The notes: generated from the sequence alone by a model not told the origin. Shown: positions 52,982 to 63,019, counted from the stretch's first letter. The stretch: 64,000 bases of DNA from JAQIBY01 sp964418565 (GCA_964418565.1 CAYQMB010000002.1:8016-72015), one strand, 5' to 3'. Numbers and translations are program-made.

Positions 52982-55345
52982 ATGAAGTCCATACGCGAAG
53001 TTATAACGACCCTTTTATTTATTGTCTTCTTTCAGTTATCCTTTTCTCAGGTGGGTGTAGGGCAATGGCGGGGTCACCTTCCTTACTCGTCCGGAATTGC
53101 GGTTGCTGAAAGCAATGATAAAGTATATGCAGCTACCGATTACGCTGTGTTTTCCTATGATAAGACCAGCGGAGAAACAGAAAAACTCAATAAAATCACA
53201 GCCCTTTCAGACATTGGGGTTAGCAGTCTTGCATACAGCGACGAGCACAACTCATTAATAATCGGATACGACAACGGGAATCTTGACATTCTAAAAAACC
53301 GTCGAATCATCAACATTTCAGACATCAAACGTAAAACCATCACTGCACCAAAAAGCATCAACAACATAACCTTCATTGATGACTTTGCATTTCTGTCCAC
53401 AGGATTTGGAATAGTTGTTCTTGATGTTGATCGTCAGGAAATAAAATACACTTACTACATTGGCGATATGGGGTCTTATCTCTATGTTTACGATATTGAT
53501 TCTGATGGTGAATACATTTATGCCGCTACGGAAAACGGGATTTACAAAGGGGATTATTACAACGATAACCTTGCAGACTATGGCAACTGGGAAATCATCA
53601 CAGACCTTCCTTCAGAAGATCCCTTCAGCCACCTCCAGGGTAAGGATTTTTCCATACTGGAATTTTTTCAGGGCAAACTGATTGCAAATTTACATGATAC
53701 GGAAAATGATAGAAATGACATGCTGTACACTTACGAAGACAGCGTGTGGAGTTATTTTCCGGACACATCCTTTCACACCACCACGCATATTGTATCCAAT
53801 GGTAATCAGCTTATCCTAAACAAGCGCTATAAATTGTTTTTTCTCAATGAAAATTTAGAGATCGAAAGCAATGTTTTTCAGTACACTATCCCGGGACAAG
53901 GCGGAACTCCCCTGGAACCGCAACACTTTATCCCCGGAAAAGATCATCAGTTGCTTATTGCTGACAAAAAATCAGGGCTTGTGCTTCAGAATTCCCGATG
54001 GAGCCATCAGATAATTAATCTTAACGGCCCTGCTTCATCAGAAGCTTTTGCTATGGATGCACAGGATGGCATTCTAATGTCTGTAGCAGGAGGGCGCGAC
54101 CTTAGCTGGGTACAGCGGTACAATTTTGCTGAAATTAATTATTTCCAAAACCAAAGCTGGCACCAACTAACCTACAAGGAGGACACAAGCTTATTAAACC
54201 TTCGGGACGCTGTTGAAGTGGCCATAAATCCGAAAAACACAAGCCAGGCATTCATTGGTCTGTGGGGTCAGGGTGTTCTTGAACTTAAAAACGGCCAGCT
54301 CAAAGAACATTACACCAGTGAAAATGCCAGTCTCACAGAGATACCCGAAATTGGTTACATTCGCATTGGGGGGCTTTATTTTGATCAAAATCAAAACCTG
54401 TGGCTTACCAATTCCGGGGGAACGGTACCCATCCATGTCAGAAAACCTGATGGCACATGGATTGGACTAAACTACAGCAGCCAGATTAATGTTGCCAACA
54501 TTGGTGATATTCTGGTTACTGAAAATGATCACAAATGGGTTGTTTTACCCGGAGGTAAAGGATTATTTGTCTTTGATGACAACGGCACTCCCGAAGACCT
54601 CAACGATGACAGAACAAAACGCTTGAGCATCCAGGACGAATACGGAGAAATTATCTCCAACAATATTTTCTCCATTGCTGAGGATAAAAACGGAAGCATC
54701 TGGATAGGCACCAGCGAAGGAGTAGTGGTATATTACACACCGGAGGATGTATTTGAAGAAAATCTGGTTGCCTCCCAGATTCTAATCCCACGAAACGATG
54801 GCACAGATAATGCCGATATCTTACTTGGATCAGAAATTGTAACCGCCATTTGTGTTGACGGTGCCAACAAAAAGTGGTTCGGCACCCAGAGCGGTGGCGT
54901 TTTTAAAACGTCAGAAGATGGTATCACACAGCTTCATCACTTTAATGAATCCAACAGCCCGGTTTTTTCAAACAATATTCTGAGCATGGCCATTGAGCCG
55001 GAATCCGGTGAAGTCTTTATTGGAACAAATGAAGGTGTTGTTTCATACCGGGGAGAGGCCACTGAGGGCAGCGATGATTATTCCAGAGTATACGCCTTTC
55101 CCAACCCCGTAAGGCCTGAATACAGAGGCCCTATCACCATTCACGGCCTGATTGCCGGCTCCATTGTCAAAATCACGGATGTTGCAGGCAACATGGTATT
55201 CGAAACCCGCTCAGAAGGCGGACAGGCCATGTGGTATGGAAATAATCTCAATGGCGAAAGGGTGCAAACAGGTGTTTATCTGGTGATGGTTGCCAATGAA
55301 GATGGGAGCAAGTCACATGTCACAAAAATTCTGTTTATTAACTGA
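52982..55345 (+). CDS. porZ: type IX secretion system component PorZ
   Basis: Surface protein of the T9SS attachment complex, known in Porphyromonas gingivalis to take part in linking A-LPS to cargo. The 787-residue protein has a signal peptide (to about 22), then the recognisable PorZ opening QWRGHLPYSSGIAVAES. Two seven-bladed propellers follow, with blade motifs such as VYAATDYAVFSYD and IWIGTSEGVVVY. A T9SS-type C-terminal domain (YAFPNPVRPEYRG to the end) closes it. The in-frame ATG at 52973 gives three extra residues; 52982 fits the promoter. recO follows after 6 bases, an association common in this phylum. Confidence 0.88.
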   Translation: MKSIREVITTLLFIVFFQLSFSQVGVGQWRGHLPYSSGIAVAESNDKVYAATDYAVFSYDKTSGETEKLNKITALSDIGVSSLAYSDEHNSLIIGYDNGNLDILKNRRIINISDIKRKTITAPKSINNITFIDDFAFLSTGFGIVVLDVDRQEIKYTYYIGDMGSYLYVYDIDSDGEYIYAATENGIYKGDYYNDNLADYGNWEIITDLPSEDPFSHLQGKDFSILEFFQGKLIANLHDTENDRNDMLYTYEDSVWSYFPDTSFHTTTHIVSNGNQLILNKRYKLFFLNENLEIESNVFQYTIPGQGGTPLEPQHFIPGKDHQLLIADKKSGLVLQNSRWSHQIINLNGPASSEAFAMDAQDGILMSVAGGRDLSWVQRYNFAEINYFQNQSWHQLTYKEDTSLLNLRDAVEVAINPKNTSQAFIGLWGQGVLELKNGQLKEHYTSENASLTEIPEIGYIRIGGLYFDQNQNLWLTNSGGTVPIHVRKPDGTWIGLNYSSQINVANIGDILVTENDHKWVVLPGGKGLFVFDDNGTPEDLNDDRTKRLSIQDEYGEIISNNIFSIAEDKNGSIWIGTSEGVVVYYTPEDVFEENLVASQILIPRNDGTDNADILLGSEIVTAICVDGANKKWFGTQSGGVFKTSEDGITQLHHFNESNSPVFSNNILSMAIEPESGEVFIGTNEGVVSYRGEATEGSDDYSRVYAFPNPVRPEYRGPITIHGLIAGSIVKITDVAGNMVFETRSEGGQAMWYGNNLNGERVQTGVYLVMVANEDGSKSHVTKILFIN

Positions 55346-55351
55346 CAGCAT

Positions 55352-56080
55352 ATGTTTGTCAAGACCAATGCCATTGTACTTAATGCCATTAAGTATTCCG
55401 ATTCCCGCATAATCGCCAGGCTGTTAACACCGGATTTCGGCAAAATTTCAGTAATGGCGTACACCGGGCGCACAAAACGGTCTGCAGGCAAAGCTGTCTA
55501 TTTTCAACCGCTTTATTTACTGGAAACAGAAATCCAACACCGGGAAAACCGGGACATTCAACAGTTGCGAAACCTACGCCTGGCAGATAGCACAGGCCAA
55601 AACATTACAGATTATCACAAGCAAAGCATTTCCATCTTTCTTGCTGATGTCATGCACCGCAGCCTTCGGGAAAATGAGCCCGATCAGGCCCTGTTTGATT
55701 TTGTATGGCATGCACTGCAGCTTTTTGATAACAGCGATAAGTCCAGTGTAAACTTTCATTTGTTTTTCCTGAGCCATTTAATGAAATACCTGGGTTTTTC
55801 TCCGGGAAACACCTGGTCGGAAAACAATGCCTATCTGAATATGGACTCCGGAATGTTTGTCAACAGAGAGTCCATCAATTCTGCATGCCTTAATGAACGC
55901 GAAAGCCGTATCATAGACAGGTTTACCCATTTTTCTGCCAGTGAAATACCTGAAAAAGGGTTCTCCAACAAAGACCGAAAGCTCGGGCTGGATGCTATGA
56001 TGAGTTATTATGAACAACACATTCCTGATTTCGGTTATTTAAAATCCTATGATATTCTGAAAACGCTGTACAGCGAATAA
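55352..56080 (+). CDS. recO: DNA repair protein RecO
   Basis: Mediator that loads RecA on SSB-coated single-strand DNA. The 242-residue protein has the N-terminal OB fold (TNAIVLNAIKYSDSRIIARLLT followed by VMAYTGRTKR) and a helical C-terminal domain of normal length. The zinc-binding Cys set present in some RecO proteins is absent, as in many Bacteroidota. It lies 6 bases after porZ and is probably co-transcribed with it. Confidence 0.9.
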   Translation: MFVKTNAIVLNAIKYSDSRIIARLLTPDFGKISVMAYTGRTKRSAGKAVYFQPLYLLETEIQHRENRDIQQLRNLRLADSTGQNITDYHKQSISIFLADVMHRSLRENEPDQALFDFVWHALQLFDNSDKSSVNFHLFFLSHLMKYLGFSPGNTWSENNAYLNMDSGMFVNRESINSACLNERESRIIDRFTHFSASEIPEKGFSNKDRKLGLDAMMSYYEQHIPDFGYLKSYDILKTLYSE

Positions 56081-56157
56081 AGTCCGGCCCAATGTAACCT
56101 TTATGTAAACTCCACACGTTCTGGTCGGTTTTTCATCGTTTGAGACAGCATTTTTTT

Positions 56158-56165
56158 TAAATTTG
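56158..56165 (+). promoter_or_regulatory. putative -7 box for the GH92 gene
   Basis: TAAATTTG matches TAnnTTTG, 27 bases before the ATG at 56193. A TTG lies at 56140-56142 but with only a 15-base spacer. It follows the recO stop by about 80 bases. Confidence 0.45.
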
Positions 56166-56192
56166 GCCTCAAACTAAACGATTTTTTCATTT

Positions 56193-59180
56193 ATGAAATC
56201 CCGACTCAGCTTTCCCCTAATATTCACATTGGTTTTCATCGGGCTTTTAATCGCAGCCATATTCTTCATCCCCAAACACAGGAAAGATATTCGGGACCTA
56301 AGCGCCCATGTTAACCCCTTCATCGGAACCGGAGGCCATGGCCACACCTACCCCGGCGCAAGCCTGCCTTTTGGAATGGTTCAAATCAGCCCCGACACAA
56401 GACTTACCGGTTGGGATGGCTGCAGTGGTTATCATTATACCGACACAATTATTCATGGATTTTCTCATACACACCTTAGCGGAACCGGCGTATCCGATTA
56501 TGGTGATGTACTGATAATGCCTGTGCTTGGCGAACCGGTTTTTCACAACAACAGCAAGGACTCCACAAACATGGGTTACTCCTCTGGCTTTGATAAGTCC
56601 TCGGAAAAAGCCAGCCCCGGATATTACAGCGTCCACCTGAATAAACCGGATGTTGATGCAGAATTCACATGCACAAAACGAACAGCATTTCACAAATACC
56701 ATTTTAACGATACCAGCAAAGACATTCATTTTATTCTGGATCTTGCGCATCGCGATAAGGTAATCAGCTCCGGCATTAAAAAGGTAAATGAAACGGATGT
56801 TGCCGGTTTCAGACGGTCTGAAGCATGGGCTAAAGATCAGCATGTTTACTTTTATGCCAGATTTTCAGAACCGATACGGGTGTTTTCCGCCAGGGGTGAA
56901 GACCAAAAAACGCATCCGGATTATGACATAGTGGGAAAAAACATAAAAGCCGCCCTGAAATTCAATCCACCTGAAAATCATGAAATTATCATAAAAGTAG
57001 GAATATCTGCTGTGAGTGTTGAAGGCGCCAGAAAAAACCTTGAAGAAGAAGCGGAAGGTGTCAGCTTTGAAAGCGCCACAGAACTTGCCCGCTCAGCATG
57101 GAATGATGAGCTAAGCAATATTCTCGTCAGCGGTGGCAGCAAAGCCGACAGAATTAAATTTTATTCTGCCCTGTACCACGCCTACCTGGCACCAAATGTC
57201 TTCAGCGATGTTGATGGACAATACAGAGGTACCGATTTAAACATTCACCAATCCGACAAGCACGAACAATACACGGTGTTTTCACTCTGGGACACCTACC
57301 GTGCTACACACCCTCTGTTTACCATAACCCAGACAAAACGCACCAAAGATTTTATCACAACCTTCCTGAAACATTACGAACAAGGCGGAAAACTTCCTGT
57401 CTGGGAACTGGCAGGCAATTACACCGGATGCATGATCGGATATCACGCTGTGCCTGTGATGTATGATGCGTATGCCAAAGGCATAGTAAAAAAGGACGCT
57501 AAACTTGCGCTTAAAGCAATGCAGCATTCAGCCACCATGGATCATCTTGGCCTGCCTGCCTGGATAAAAAAAGGCTATATCGGTGTGGAAGATGAGCATG
57601 AATCCGTTTCAAAGGCACTGGAATATGCCTATGACGACTGGTGCATCGCTCAAATGGCAAAATTGCAGGAAAACAAGCAGGTTTATCAAGCCTATATCGC
57701 CCGGTCGCAGCAATACAAAAATCATTTTGACCCCAACACCAACCTCATGCGGGCTCGCATCAACGGCAACTGGATCAAACCCTTTGATCCGGCTGAAGTA
57801 AACTTCAATTATACTGAAGCCAACGCATGGCAATACAGCTTTTACGTTCCCCATGATATCCGGAACTGGACAGAAATGATGGGGGGCAGAGATTCGCTTT
57901 GTTCAATGCTTGACAAGTTGTTTTCTGCCCCAAACAACACTACCGGAAGGCATCAGGTGGATATAACCGGCCTCATCGGACAATACGCGCATGGCAATGA
58001 ACCCAGCCATCACATTGCCTATTTGTACAATTACTGCGGAAAACCCTGGAAAACGCAGGCTCTGGTTAAGCACATCATGAGCGAAATGTACACCACAAAA
58101 CCCGATGGATACATTGGAAACGAAGATTGTGGACAAATGTCTGCATGGTACGTGCTTTCAGCCCTGGGTTTTTACCCGGTGAATCCGGCCAACGGCATTT
58201 ATGACATTGGCAGCCCGGTGTTTGATACAGCCATCATCCAGCTTGAAAACCGTAAAACCTTTACCATCACGGCAGAAAACCTGTCTGATGAAAACATCTA
58301 TGTGCAATCCCTCACGCTCAATGGAAAAAAATGGGAAAAAACCTGGTTACGGCATGAAGACATTATGAAAGGCGGAGATCTGCATTTTGTTATGGGCAAC
58401 AAACCTGCAAAGGATTTTGGCAGCAATGAAAATGCCGTTTTCCCCTCGGAAATTCAGGCTGAACCCATCGTAATTACCCCGGTAATTGAATCCAAACACA
58501 GAACTTTTGAGGACAGCATAAAAATTCAGATAACAAGCCCACAAAAGGATACCGAATTTTATTACACAACAGACGGAAGTAAACCCGACAAAAACGCAAA
58601 ACCTTACCAAAACCCGTTCTGGATGAAAAACACCGGAACAATTAAGGCCATTGCATATGCAAACAAGGAGAAAAGTGGCGTTGTAACAGCAAAATTCACA
58701 AAACTGGACAAAAACACCAGCATCGAATTAAAAAGCAGTTACAGCAAACAATACAGTGCCGGCGGCAATAAAGCGCTGATTGACGGCATTCGTGGAGGCA
58801 ATGATTTTCGCACCGGACAATGGCAGGGTTTTGACGGTCAGGATCTGGTTGCAATCGTCGACCTGGGAAAAGAGAAACAGATAGGTAAAGTTGGTGCAGG
58901 ATTTCTGCAGGACATAAAAAGCTGGATTTGGATGCCGGCAGAAGTTGAATTTCTGATTGCTGATGCATCACAAAACTTCACATCAATTGGTGTTGTTAAA
59001 CCGGAAACCAGGCCAGATGCCTATGGATCATTTACCGAAAACCTTGAAGTTGAAACAAATCCCCGACTGGTACGTTACATCAAAATAAAAGCAAAAAACT
59101 ATGGTACAATTCCTGAGTGGCATCTGGGAGCTGGTAATGATGCGTGGATTTTTGCAGATGAAATTTATTACAAAGACTAA
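56193..59180 (+). CDS. GH92 alpha-mannosidase with C-terminal binding modules
   Basis: Exo-alpha-mannosidase family (calcium-dependent, inverting) that trims mannose from N-glycans or yeast mannan. The 995-residue protein starts with a membrane-anchor-like hydrophobic stretch (about 9-25) without a clear signal cleavage site. The GH92 catalytic region (about 35-745) has VNPFIGTGGHGHTYPGA, GFSHTHLSGTGVSDYGD, GNEPSHHIAYLYNY and GNEDCGQMSAWYVLSALGFY. Residues about 755-840 resemble a chitobiase/hexosaminidase C-terminal (Fn3-like) module with YYTTDGSKPD. The final part (about 850-995) is an F5/8 type C-like carbohydrate-binding module. The last 23 bases overlap the next gene. Mannose specificity is taken from the family. 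Confidence 0.93.
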   Translation: MKSRLSFPLIFTLVFIGLLIAAIFFIPKHRKDIRDLSAHVNPFIGTGGHGHTYPGASLPFGMVQISPDTRLTGWDGCSGYHYTDTIIHGFSHTHLSGTGVSDYGDVLIMPVLGEPVFHNNSKDSTNMGYSSGFDKSSEKASPGYYSVHLNKPDVDAEFTCTKRTAFHKYHFNDTSKDIHFILDLAHRDKVISSGIKKVNETDVAGFRRSEAWAKDQHVYFYARFSEPIRVFSARGEDQKTHPDYDIVGKNIKAALKFNPPENHEIIIKVGISAVSVEGARKNLEEEAEGVSFESATELARSAWNDELSNILVSGGSKADRIKFYSALYHAYLAPNVFSDVDGQYRGTDLNIHQSDKHEQYTVFSLWDTYRATHPLFTITQTKRTKDFITTFLKHYEQGGKLPVWELAGNYTGCMIGYHAVPVMYDAYAKGIVKKDAKLALKAMQHSATMDHLGLPAWIKKGYIGVEDEHESVSKALEYAYDDWCIAQMAKLQENKQVYQAYIARSQQYKNHFDPNTNLMRARINGNWIKPFDPAEVNFNYTEANAWQYSFYVPHDIRNWTEMMGGRDSLCSMLDKLFSAPNNTTGRHQVDITGLIGQYAHGNEPSHHIAYLYNYCGKPWKTQALVKHIMSEMYTTKPDGYIGNEDCGQMSAWYVLSALGFYPVNPANGIYDIGSPVFDTAIIQLENRKTFTITAENLSDENIYVQSLTLNGKKWEKTWLRHEDIMKGGDLHFVMGNKPAKDFGSNENAVFPSEIQAEPIVITPVIESKHRTFEDSIKIQITSPQKDTEFYYTTDGSKPDKNAKPYQNPFWMKNTGTIKAIAYANKEKSGVVTAKFTKLDKNTSIELKSSYSKQYSAGGNKALIDGIRGGNDFRTGQWQGFDGQDLVAIVDLGKEKQIGKVGAGFLQDIKSWIWMPAEVEFLIADASQNFTSIGVVKPETRPDAYGSFTENLEVETNPRLVRYIKIKAKNYGTIPEWHLGAGNDAWIFADEIYYKD

Positions 59181-59943
59181 AACGCTCATCCCGGCAGCTT
59201 TTGTCATTATGTTTATTGGCAGTAGTTGCACCAATCAGAATACGTCTGAATTTGCATTCGATGCTACGGCACAACACGATGAGACCATTGATTCCCTGAT
59301 TGATAACCTGCCCCCCTATGAACATGTCATCCTACCTGTAAAACAAAGCGGAAGTGAGTATAATCCCGGTCTCTTCTATGACAACACCATTGATCTGCCT
59401 TCAGACAACACAAAAGCAGCCTTACAAACCGGCACACTTATGAGTGACCTGGCATATTTCCGCTATTACGAGCAGGTTCACAAAAGCATGCATTACGCGT
59501 CCATGCTTGAAAAACATATAAATGCCTTCGACCTGCCTCAAAATGACATTCGGGAGCTGATCATCAGTCTTGAACAAAACATCAATGAGCAGGACAGCAT
59601 AATTCATTTATTGGGCAATGCTTACAATGAACTCAACCGAAAGCTGACAAAAGCTGAGCGAACAGGTTTTGCCGTTTTAATCATGACAGGAAGCTGGATT
59701 GAAAGCAACCGCCTGATGCTTGGAAGCGAATACCAAAAAGAAAAACCTGTATCAGACACCTGGGAACAAAACCGCATGTTTCTTGAAAATCACCTGCTTC
59801 CCCTGCTTAATGAAATTGAAAACAGCACAAATGAAAAAATTGTTCCACGCCTTGAAACACTCACAAATCAGGCAGACAAAAAAGCATCGCTGAATGTGCT
59901 TAATCAGCTGCATACACAAATAACAAGCCCTCAGAAGGCGTGA
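59158..59943 (+). CDS. hypothetical lipoprotein
   Basis: A 261-residue predicted lipoprotein with signal peptide and lipobox FIGSSC (Cys22). The mature part is almost entirely helical and charged, with long segments such as MHYASMLEKHINAF and SIIHLLGNAYNELNRKL. I see no catalytic motif. The ATG at 59158 gives the proper signal peptide, so the gene overlaps the end of the GH92 frame by 23 bases in another frame. The coupling may be functional or only compact packing. Confidence 0.72.
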   Translation: MKFITKTKTLIPAAFVIMFIGSSCTNQNTSEFAFDATAQHDETIDSLIDNLPPYEHVILPVKQSGSEYNPGLFYDNTIDLPSDNTKAALQTGTLMSDLAYFRYYEQVHKSMHYASMLEKHINAFDLPQNDIRELIISLEQNINEQDSIIHLLGNAYNELNRKLTKAERTGFAVLIMTGSWIESNRLMLGSEYQKEKPVSDTWEQNRMFLENHLLPLLNEIENSTNEKIVPRLETLTNQADKKASLNVLNQLHTQITSPQKA

Positions 59944-60081
59944 TATCCTGAAAGCTGAATTCTTCAAATCATTACCTGACATTGATCATCAATCGTAACG
60001 TTTTTTATGGAATATGCGCCTGTCATTCATCCAATGAATAAAGTAGCGCATGCAGCAGTTTTTTACGCTGATACGTTATAA

Positions 60082-60102
60082 TACCAAAGACGTCTTTTGG
60101 TA
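60082..60102. repeat. near-perfect dyad upstream of the first tonB gene
   Basis: The core AAAGACGTCTTT (60086-60097) is a perfect 12-base palindrome. It is flanked by TACC on the left and, after one extra T, by GGTA on the right, giving 10 pairable bases per side. It lies 29 bases before the tonB ATG at 60131 in a 187-base gap with no gene. It could be an operator or a transcript hairpin. Confidence 0.4.
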
Positions 60103-60130
60103 ATAATGTTTAACCTTAAAACCAAAAGTT

Positions 60131-60817
60131 ATGAAAAGCAAAAAATCATTAAAAGCAAAGCTTGAAAACAAGCGGGTGATCTTTTTTGAAATCGGTTTGA
60201 TTATAGCCCTGAGTATCGTGTTGTGTTCCTTTGAAATCAAAAACGAAAAACGGACAACCGGCTTGTATGATATCAGTATGGATGAATTGATTGACCCGGA
60301 CATCGTCATAACAAGACGAGACAAAGATAAGCCCAAACCTGAAAAACCGGAGCCCCCGAAAAAAGAAGATGTGTTTGATGAAATGAAAATACTGGACAAC
60401 AACACCATGGAGAAAACCGGAGTAACATTCAGCTCTGAGGATGAAGGAAAGATAGTTACCGAATTTGAACCAATAAACAAACCCGTGGAAAAAACCGAAG
60501 CTGTTCCGTTTTTTAAAATAGAAAAGACACCGGTTTTCCCCGGCGGATCAACAGGCATGCTCAGATTCATCAGCAGCAATGTGGAATATCCCCGCATTTG
60601 CGTTAAAGAAGGCATTAGCGGCATTGTATACGTAAAGTTTGTCGTGGATGAATCGGGAAAAGTTACCAATGTAGAACTGCATCGCTCGGTGGATCCAAAT
60701 CTTGACAAGGCAGCTCTGGATGTTGTGAAATCCATGCCTGACTGGAAAGCCGGCGAACAAAACGGTAAAAAGGTTGCTGTCTGGCAGGTGATTCCTATTA
60801 AATTTGTTTTGGAATAA
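60131..60817 (+). CDS. energy transducer TonB (copy 1)
   Basis: Couples the inner-membrane proton gradient to outer-membrane TonB-dependent receptors. The 228 residues have a Lys-rich cytoplasmic start, a membrane helix (about 19-37), and a charged linker with a short Pro-rich part (KPKPEKPEPPKK). The C-terminal TonB domain spans about 135-228, with YPRICVKEGISGIVYVKFVV and the terminal MPDWKAGEQNG. It shares this layout with the following gene. No exbB or exbD gene is in the window. Confidence 0.92.
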   Translation: MKSKKSLKAKLENKRVIFFEIGLIIALSIVLCSFEIKNEKRTTGLYDISMDELIDPDIVITRRDKDKPKPEKPEPPKKEDVFDEMKILDNNTMEKTGVTFSSEDEGKIVTEFEPINKPVEKTEAVPFFKIEKTPVFPGGSTGMLRFISSNVEYPRICVKEGISGIVYVKFVVDESGKVTNVELHRSVDPNLDKAALDVVKSMPDWKAGEQNGKKVAVWQVIPIKFVLE

Positions 60818-60927
60818 TCCGCTTTCTTTACCCAATAAAACCATACGAAACAACTGAGCTTTTTCGTTATTAATCTGCAGGTTAGCATAAATTTTAACGA
60901 TCGTAATGCAAAACAAAAAAACAAGTT

Positions 60928-60957
60928 TTGAATACTGAGATAAAACAATTATTTTTA
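60928..60957 (+). promoter_or_regulatory. putative promoter for the second tonB gene
   Basis: TTG (60928-60930), a 19-base spacer and TATTTTTA (60950-60957; one mismatch to TAnnTTTG), 21 bases before the ATG. The separate promoter suggests the two tonB genes can be expressed independently. Confidence 0.5.
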
Positions 60958-60978
60958 CACCACTAAAATTAACGTGTC

Positions 60979-61674
60979 ATGGAAGAAAAGAAATCAAAAA
61001 AGTCAAACCTTGAAGATAAGAAGATTCTCTTTCTTGAAATCGGACTGGTGCTTGTTTTAGGCATTGTTCTTCTGGCATTCGAATGGGGCACCCCGGAATC
61101 CAATAGAAATTCGCTTGGCGATGTCAATATGGATGAGCAGTTCGAAGAAGAGATGATTAATACATTCCAGGAAGAAGAACCACCACCACCACCGGAAGAG
61201 AAAAAAGAACCCGAACCCGAACAGGTGATCGAAGAGCTCAACGTTGTAGAAGATGACGAAGAAGATTCCGAGATTGACATCAGCAGTGAAGCCGATGAAA
61301 AAACCGAAATCGACATTGACATGAGCTCCTTTGAAGAAGAAGAGGAAGAAGTAGAGCCAATATCCTTTGCCGTTGTTGAAAACAAACCGGTTTTCCCGGG
61401 CGGGGATGCTGCTCTGATGAAATTTTTAGGTTCCAACACCAAATACCCTGAGATTGCCAAAGAAAACAACATTCAGGGTCGTGTGTTTGTGCAGTTTGTA
61501 ATTGACGCAAACGGCAATGTAACCAACGTTAGTGTTGCGCGTGGTGTTGACCCCTACCTTGACAAAGAAGCCAAACGGGTTGTAAAAATGCTGCCCGACT
61601 GGACACCTGGCAGACAGCGCGGTAAAGCTGTACCGGTAACCTACATCGTACCAATTAATTTTAAATTGTACTAA
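60979..61674 (+). CDS. energy transducer TonB (copy 2)
   Basis: Paralogue of the gene at 60131, 231 residues, with the same plan: Lys-rich start (EEKKSKKSNLEDKK), membrane helix (about 19-37), and a C-terminal TonB domain with YPEIAKENNIQGRVFVQFVI and LPDWTPGRQRGKAV. Its linker differs: it is extremely acidic with a PPPPPEE run and several poly-Glu/Asp stretches (about 50-125). That suggests a different reach or partner. It is followed by a terminator and hflX. Confidence 0.93.
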   Translation: MEEKKSKKSNLEDKKILFLEIGLVLVLGIVLLAFEWGTPESNRNSLGDVNMDEQFEEEMINTFQEEEPPPPPEEKKEPEPEQVIEELNVVEDDEEDSEIDISSEADEKTEIDIDMSSFEEEEEEVEPISFAVVENKPVFPGGDAALMKFLGSNTKYPEIAKENNIQGRVFVQFVIDANGNVTNVSVARGVDPYLDKEAKRVVKMLPDWTPGRQRGKAVPVTYIVPINFKLY

Positions 61675-61696
61675 AACAATTCCAAGAAGATACCTT

Positions 61697-61724
61697 AACC
61701 CCGGTTTTCGAATCGGGGTTTTTT
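61697..61724 (+). terminator. rho-independent terminator after tonB copy 2
   Basis: A 7-bp stem (AACCCCG at 61697-61703 with CGGGGTT at 61714-61720), a 10-base loop and a T run. It lies 22 bases after the tonB stop and 12 bases before the hflX ATG. Confidence 0.85.
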
Positions 61725-61736
61725 GGTTGATCATTT

Positions 61737-62924
61737 ATGAAACAGGAAAAAAAACGCAGAAATAAAATTGTTAAAGCTGTTCTTGTGGGTGTTATTCAGG
61801 AAAATCAATCCCGTGAACAAGCTCAGGAATACATTGATGAACTTGCATTTTTAGCACGAACTGCAGGGGTAAAACCCATAGAAACATTCCTGCAAAAACA
61901 GGATAAGCCAAACTCAAAACATTATATCGGCAGTGGCAAACTTAACGAAATTGATTCATACATAAAGGACAACAAAATCAAGCTTGTGGTTTTTGATGAT
62001 GACCTGACTCCCACACAGCTCAGAAATGTGGAAAACCGCCTGAAAGCTCAGGTTATGGATCGCACCAACCTGATTCTTGACATCTTTGCCACACGTGCCA
62101 GAACGGCTCATGCAAAAACACAGGTAGAGCTTGCTCAATATCAGTATATGTTACCCCGTCTGAAAGGCCTGTGGACTCACCTGGAAAGACAGCGTGGAGG
62201 TATCGGAATGCGTGGTCCGGGTGAACGGGAAATTGAAACAGACCGTCGTATTGTCAGGGATAAAATTTCTCTTTTGCGTAAACAACTGGCCAAAATCGAT
62301 AAGCAAATGGCTAACCAGCGCAAAAACAGAGGCCAGATGATTCGTGTTGCCCTGGTTGGATACACCAATGCCGGAAAATCCACCATCATGAACAGCCTTA
62401 GCAAATCGGAGGTTTTTGCCGAAAACAAGCTGTTTGCAACACTCGATACCACCGTTCGCAAGGTCGTTATAAACAACCTGCCATTTCTGCTGTCCGACAC
62501 GGTGGGTTTTATCCGCAAGCTACCCACCCATTTGGTGGAAGCCTTTAAATCCACCCTGGATGAAACCCGCGAATCCGATATCCTGGTTCACGTGGTGGAT
62601 GTCTCACACCCGGGCTTTGAAGAGCATATTGATGTGGTGAAAGAAACCCTCAGAGACATTGGTGCCGGTGACATACCCACACTGCTGGTATTCAATAAAA
62701 CCGATGCGTTTTCGTACGACAAAAAAGATGAGGACGATCTGACACCAAAAGAAAAATCAAACTTCAGCCTCGAAGATTTTAAATCCATGTACGTAGCCGG
62801 TGAAAATACGCCATGTGTGTTCATCTCTGCAAAAACCGGTGAAAATATGGATACCTTTAAGGACAGCTTGTTCAAACTGGTAAAAGATTTGCATTTCGAA
62901 CGCTATCCATACAACCGGATTTAA
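61737..62924 (+). CDS. hflX: GTPase HflX
   Basis: Ribosome-associated GTPase that splits stalled 70S ribosomes under stress. The 395 residues comprise the N-terminal HflX domain (AVLVGVIQENQSREQAQEYI), the helical GMRGPGERE linker and the G domain. G1 is GYTNAGKST near residue 208; DTVGFIRKLP (G3) and FNKTDA (G4) follow, then ISAKTGENM (G5). The start lies right behind a terminator, so a promoter must sit inside or just before that hairpin. Confidence 0.97.
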   Translation: MKQEKKRRNKIVKAVLVGVIQENQSREQAQEYIDELAFLARTAGVKPIETFLQKQDKPNSKHYIGSGKLNEIDSYIKDNKIKLVVFDDDLTPTQLRNVENRLKAQVMDRTNLILDIFATRARTAHAKTQVELAQYQYMLPRLKGLWTHLERQRGGIGMRGPGEREIETDRRIVRDKISLLRKQLAKIDKQMANQRKNRGQMIRVALVGYTNAGKSTIMNSLSKSEVFAENKLFATLDTTVRKVVINNLPFLLSDTVGFIRKLPTHLVEAFKSTLDETRESDILVHVVDVSHPGFEEHIDVVKETLRDIGAGDIPTLLVFNKTDAFSYDKKDEDDLTPKEKSNFSLEDFKSMYVAGENTPCVFISAKTGENMDTFKDSLFKLVKDLHFERYPYNRI

Positions 62925-63019
62925 ATCAAATACCAGTTTACAGAGCAGGCTATACACCTGAATATATGATTCCTGATTGTTTTTGGAATTTGTCTTTTTA
63001 ATATTGATATTCCATAGGT

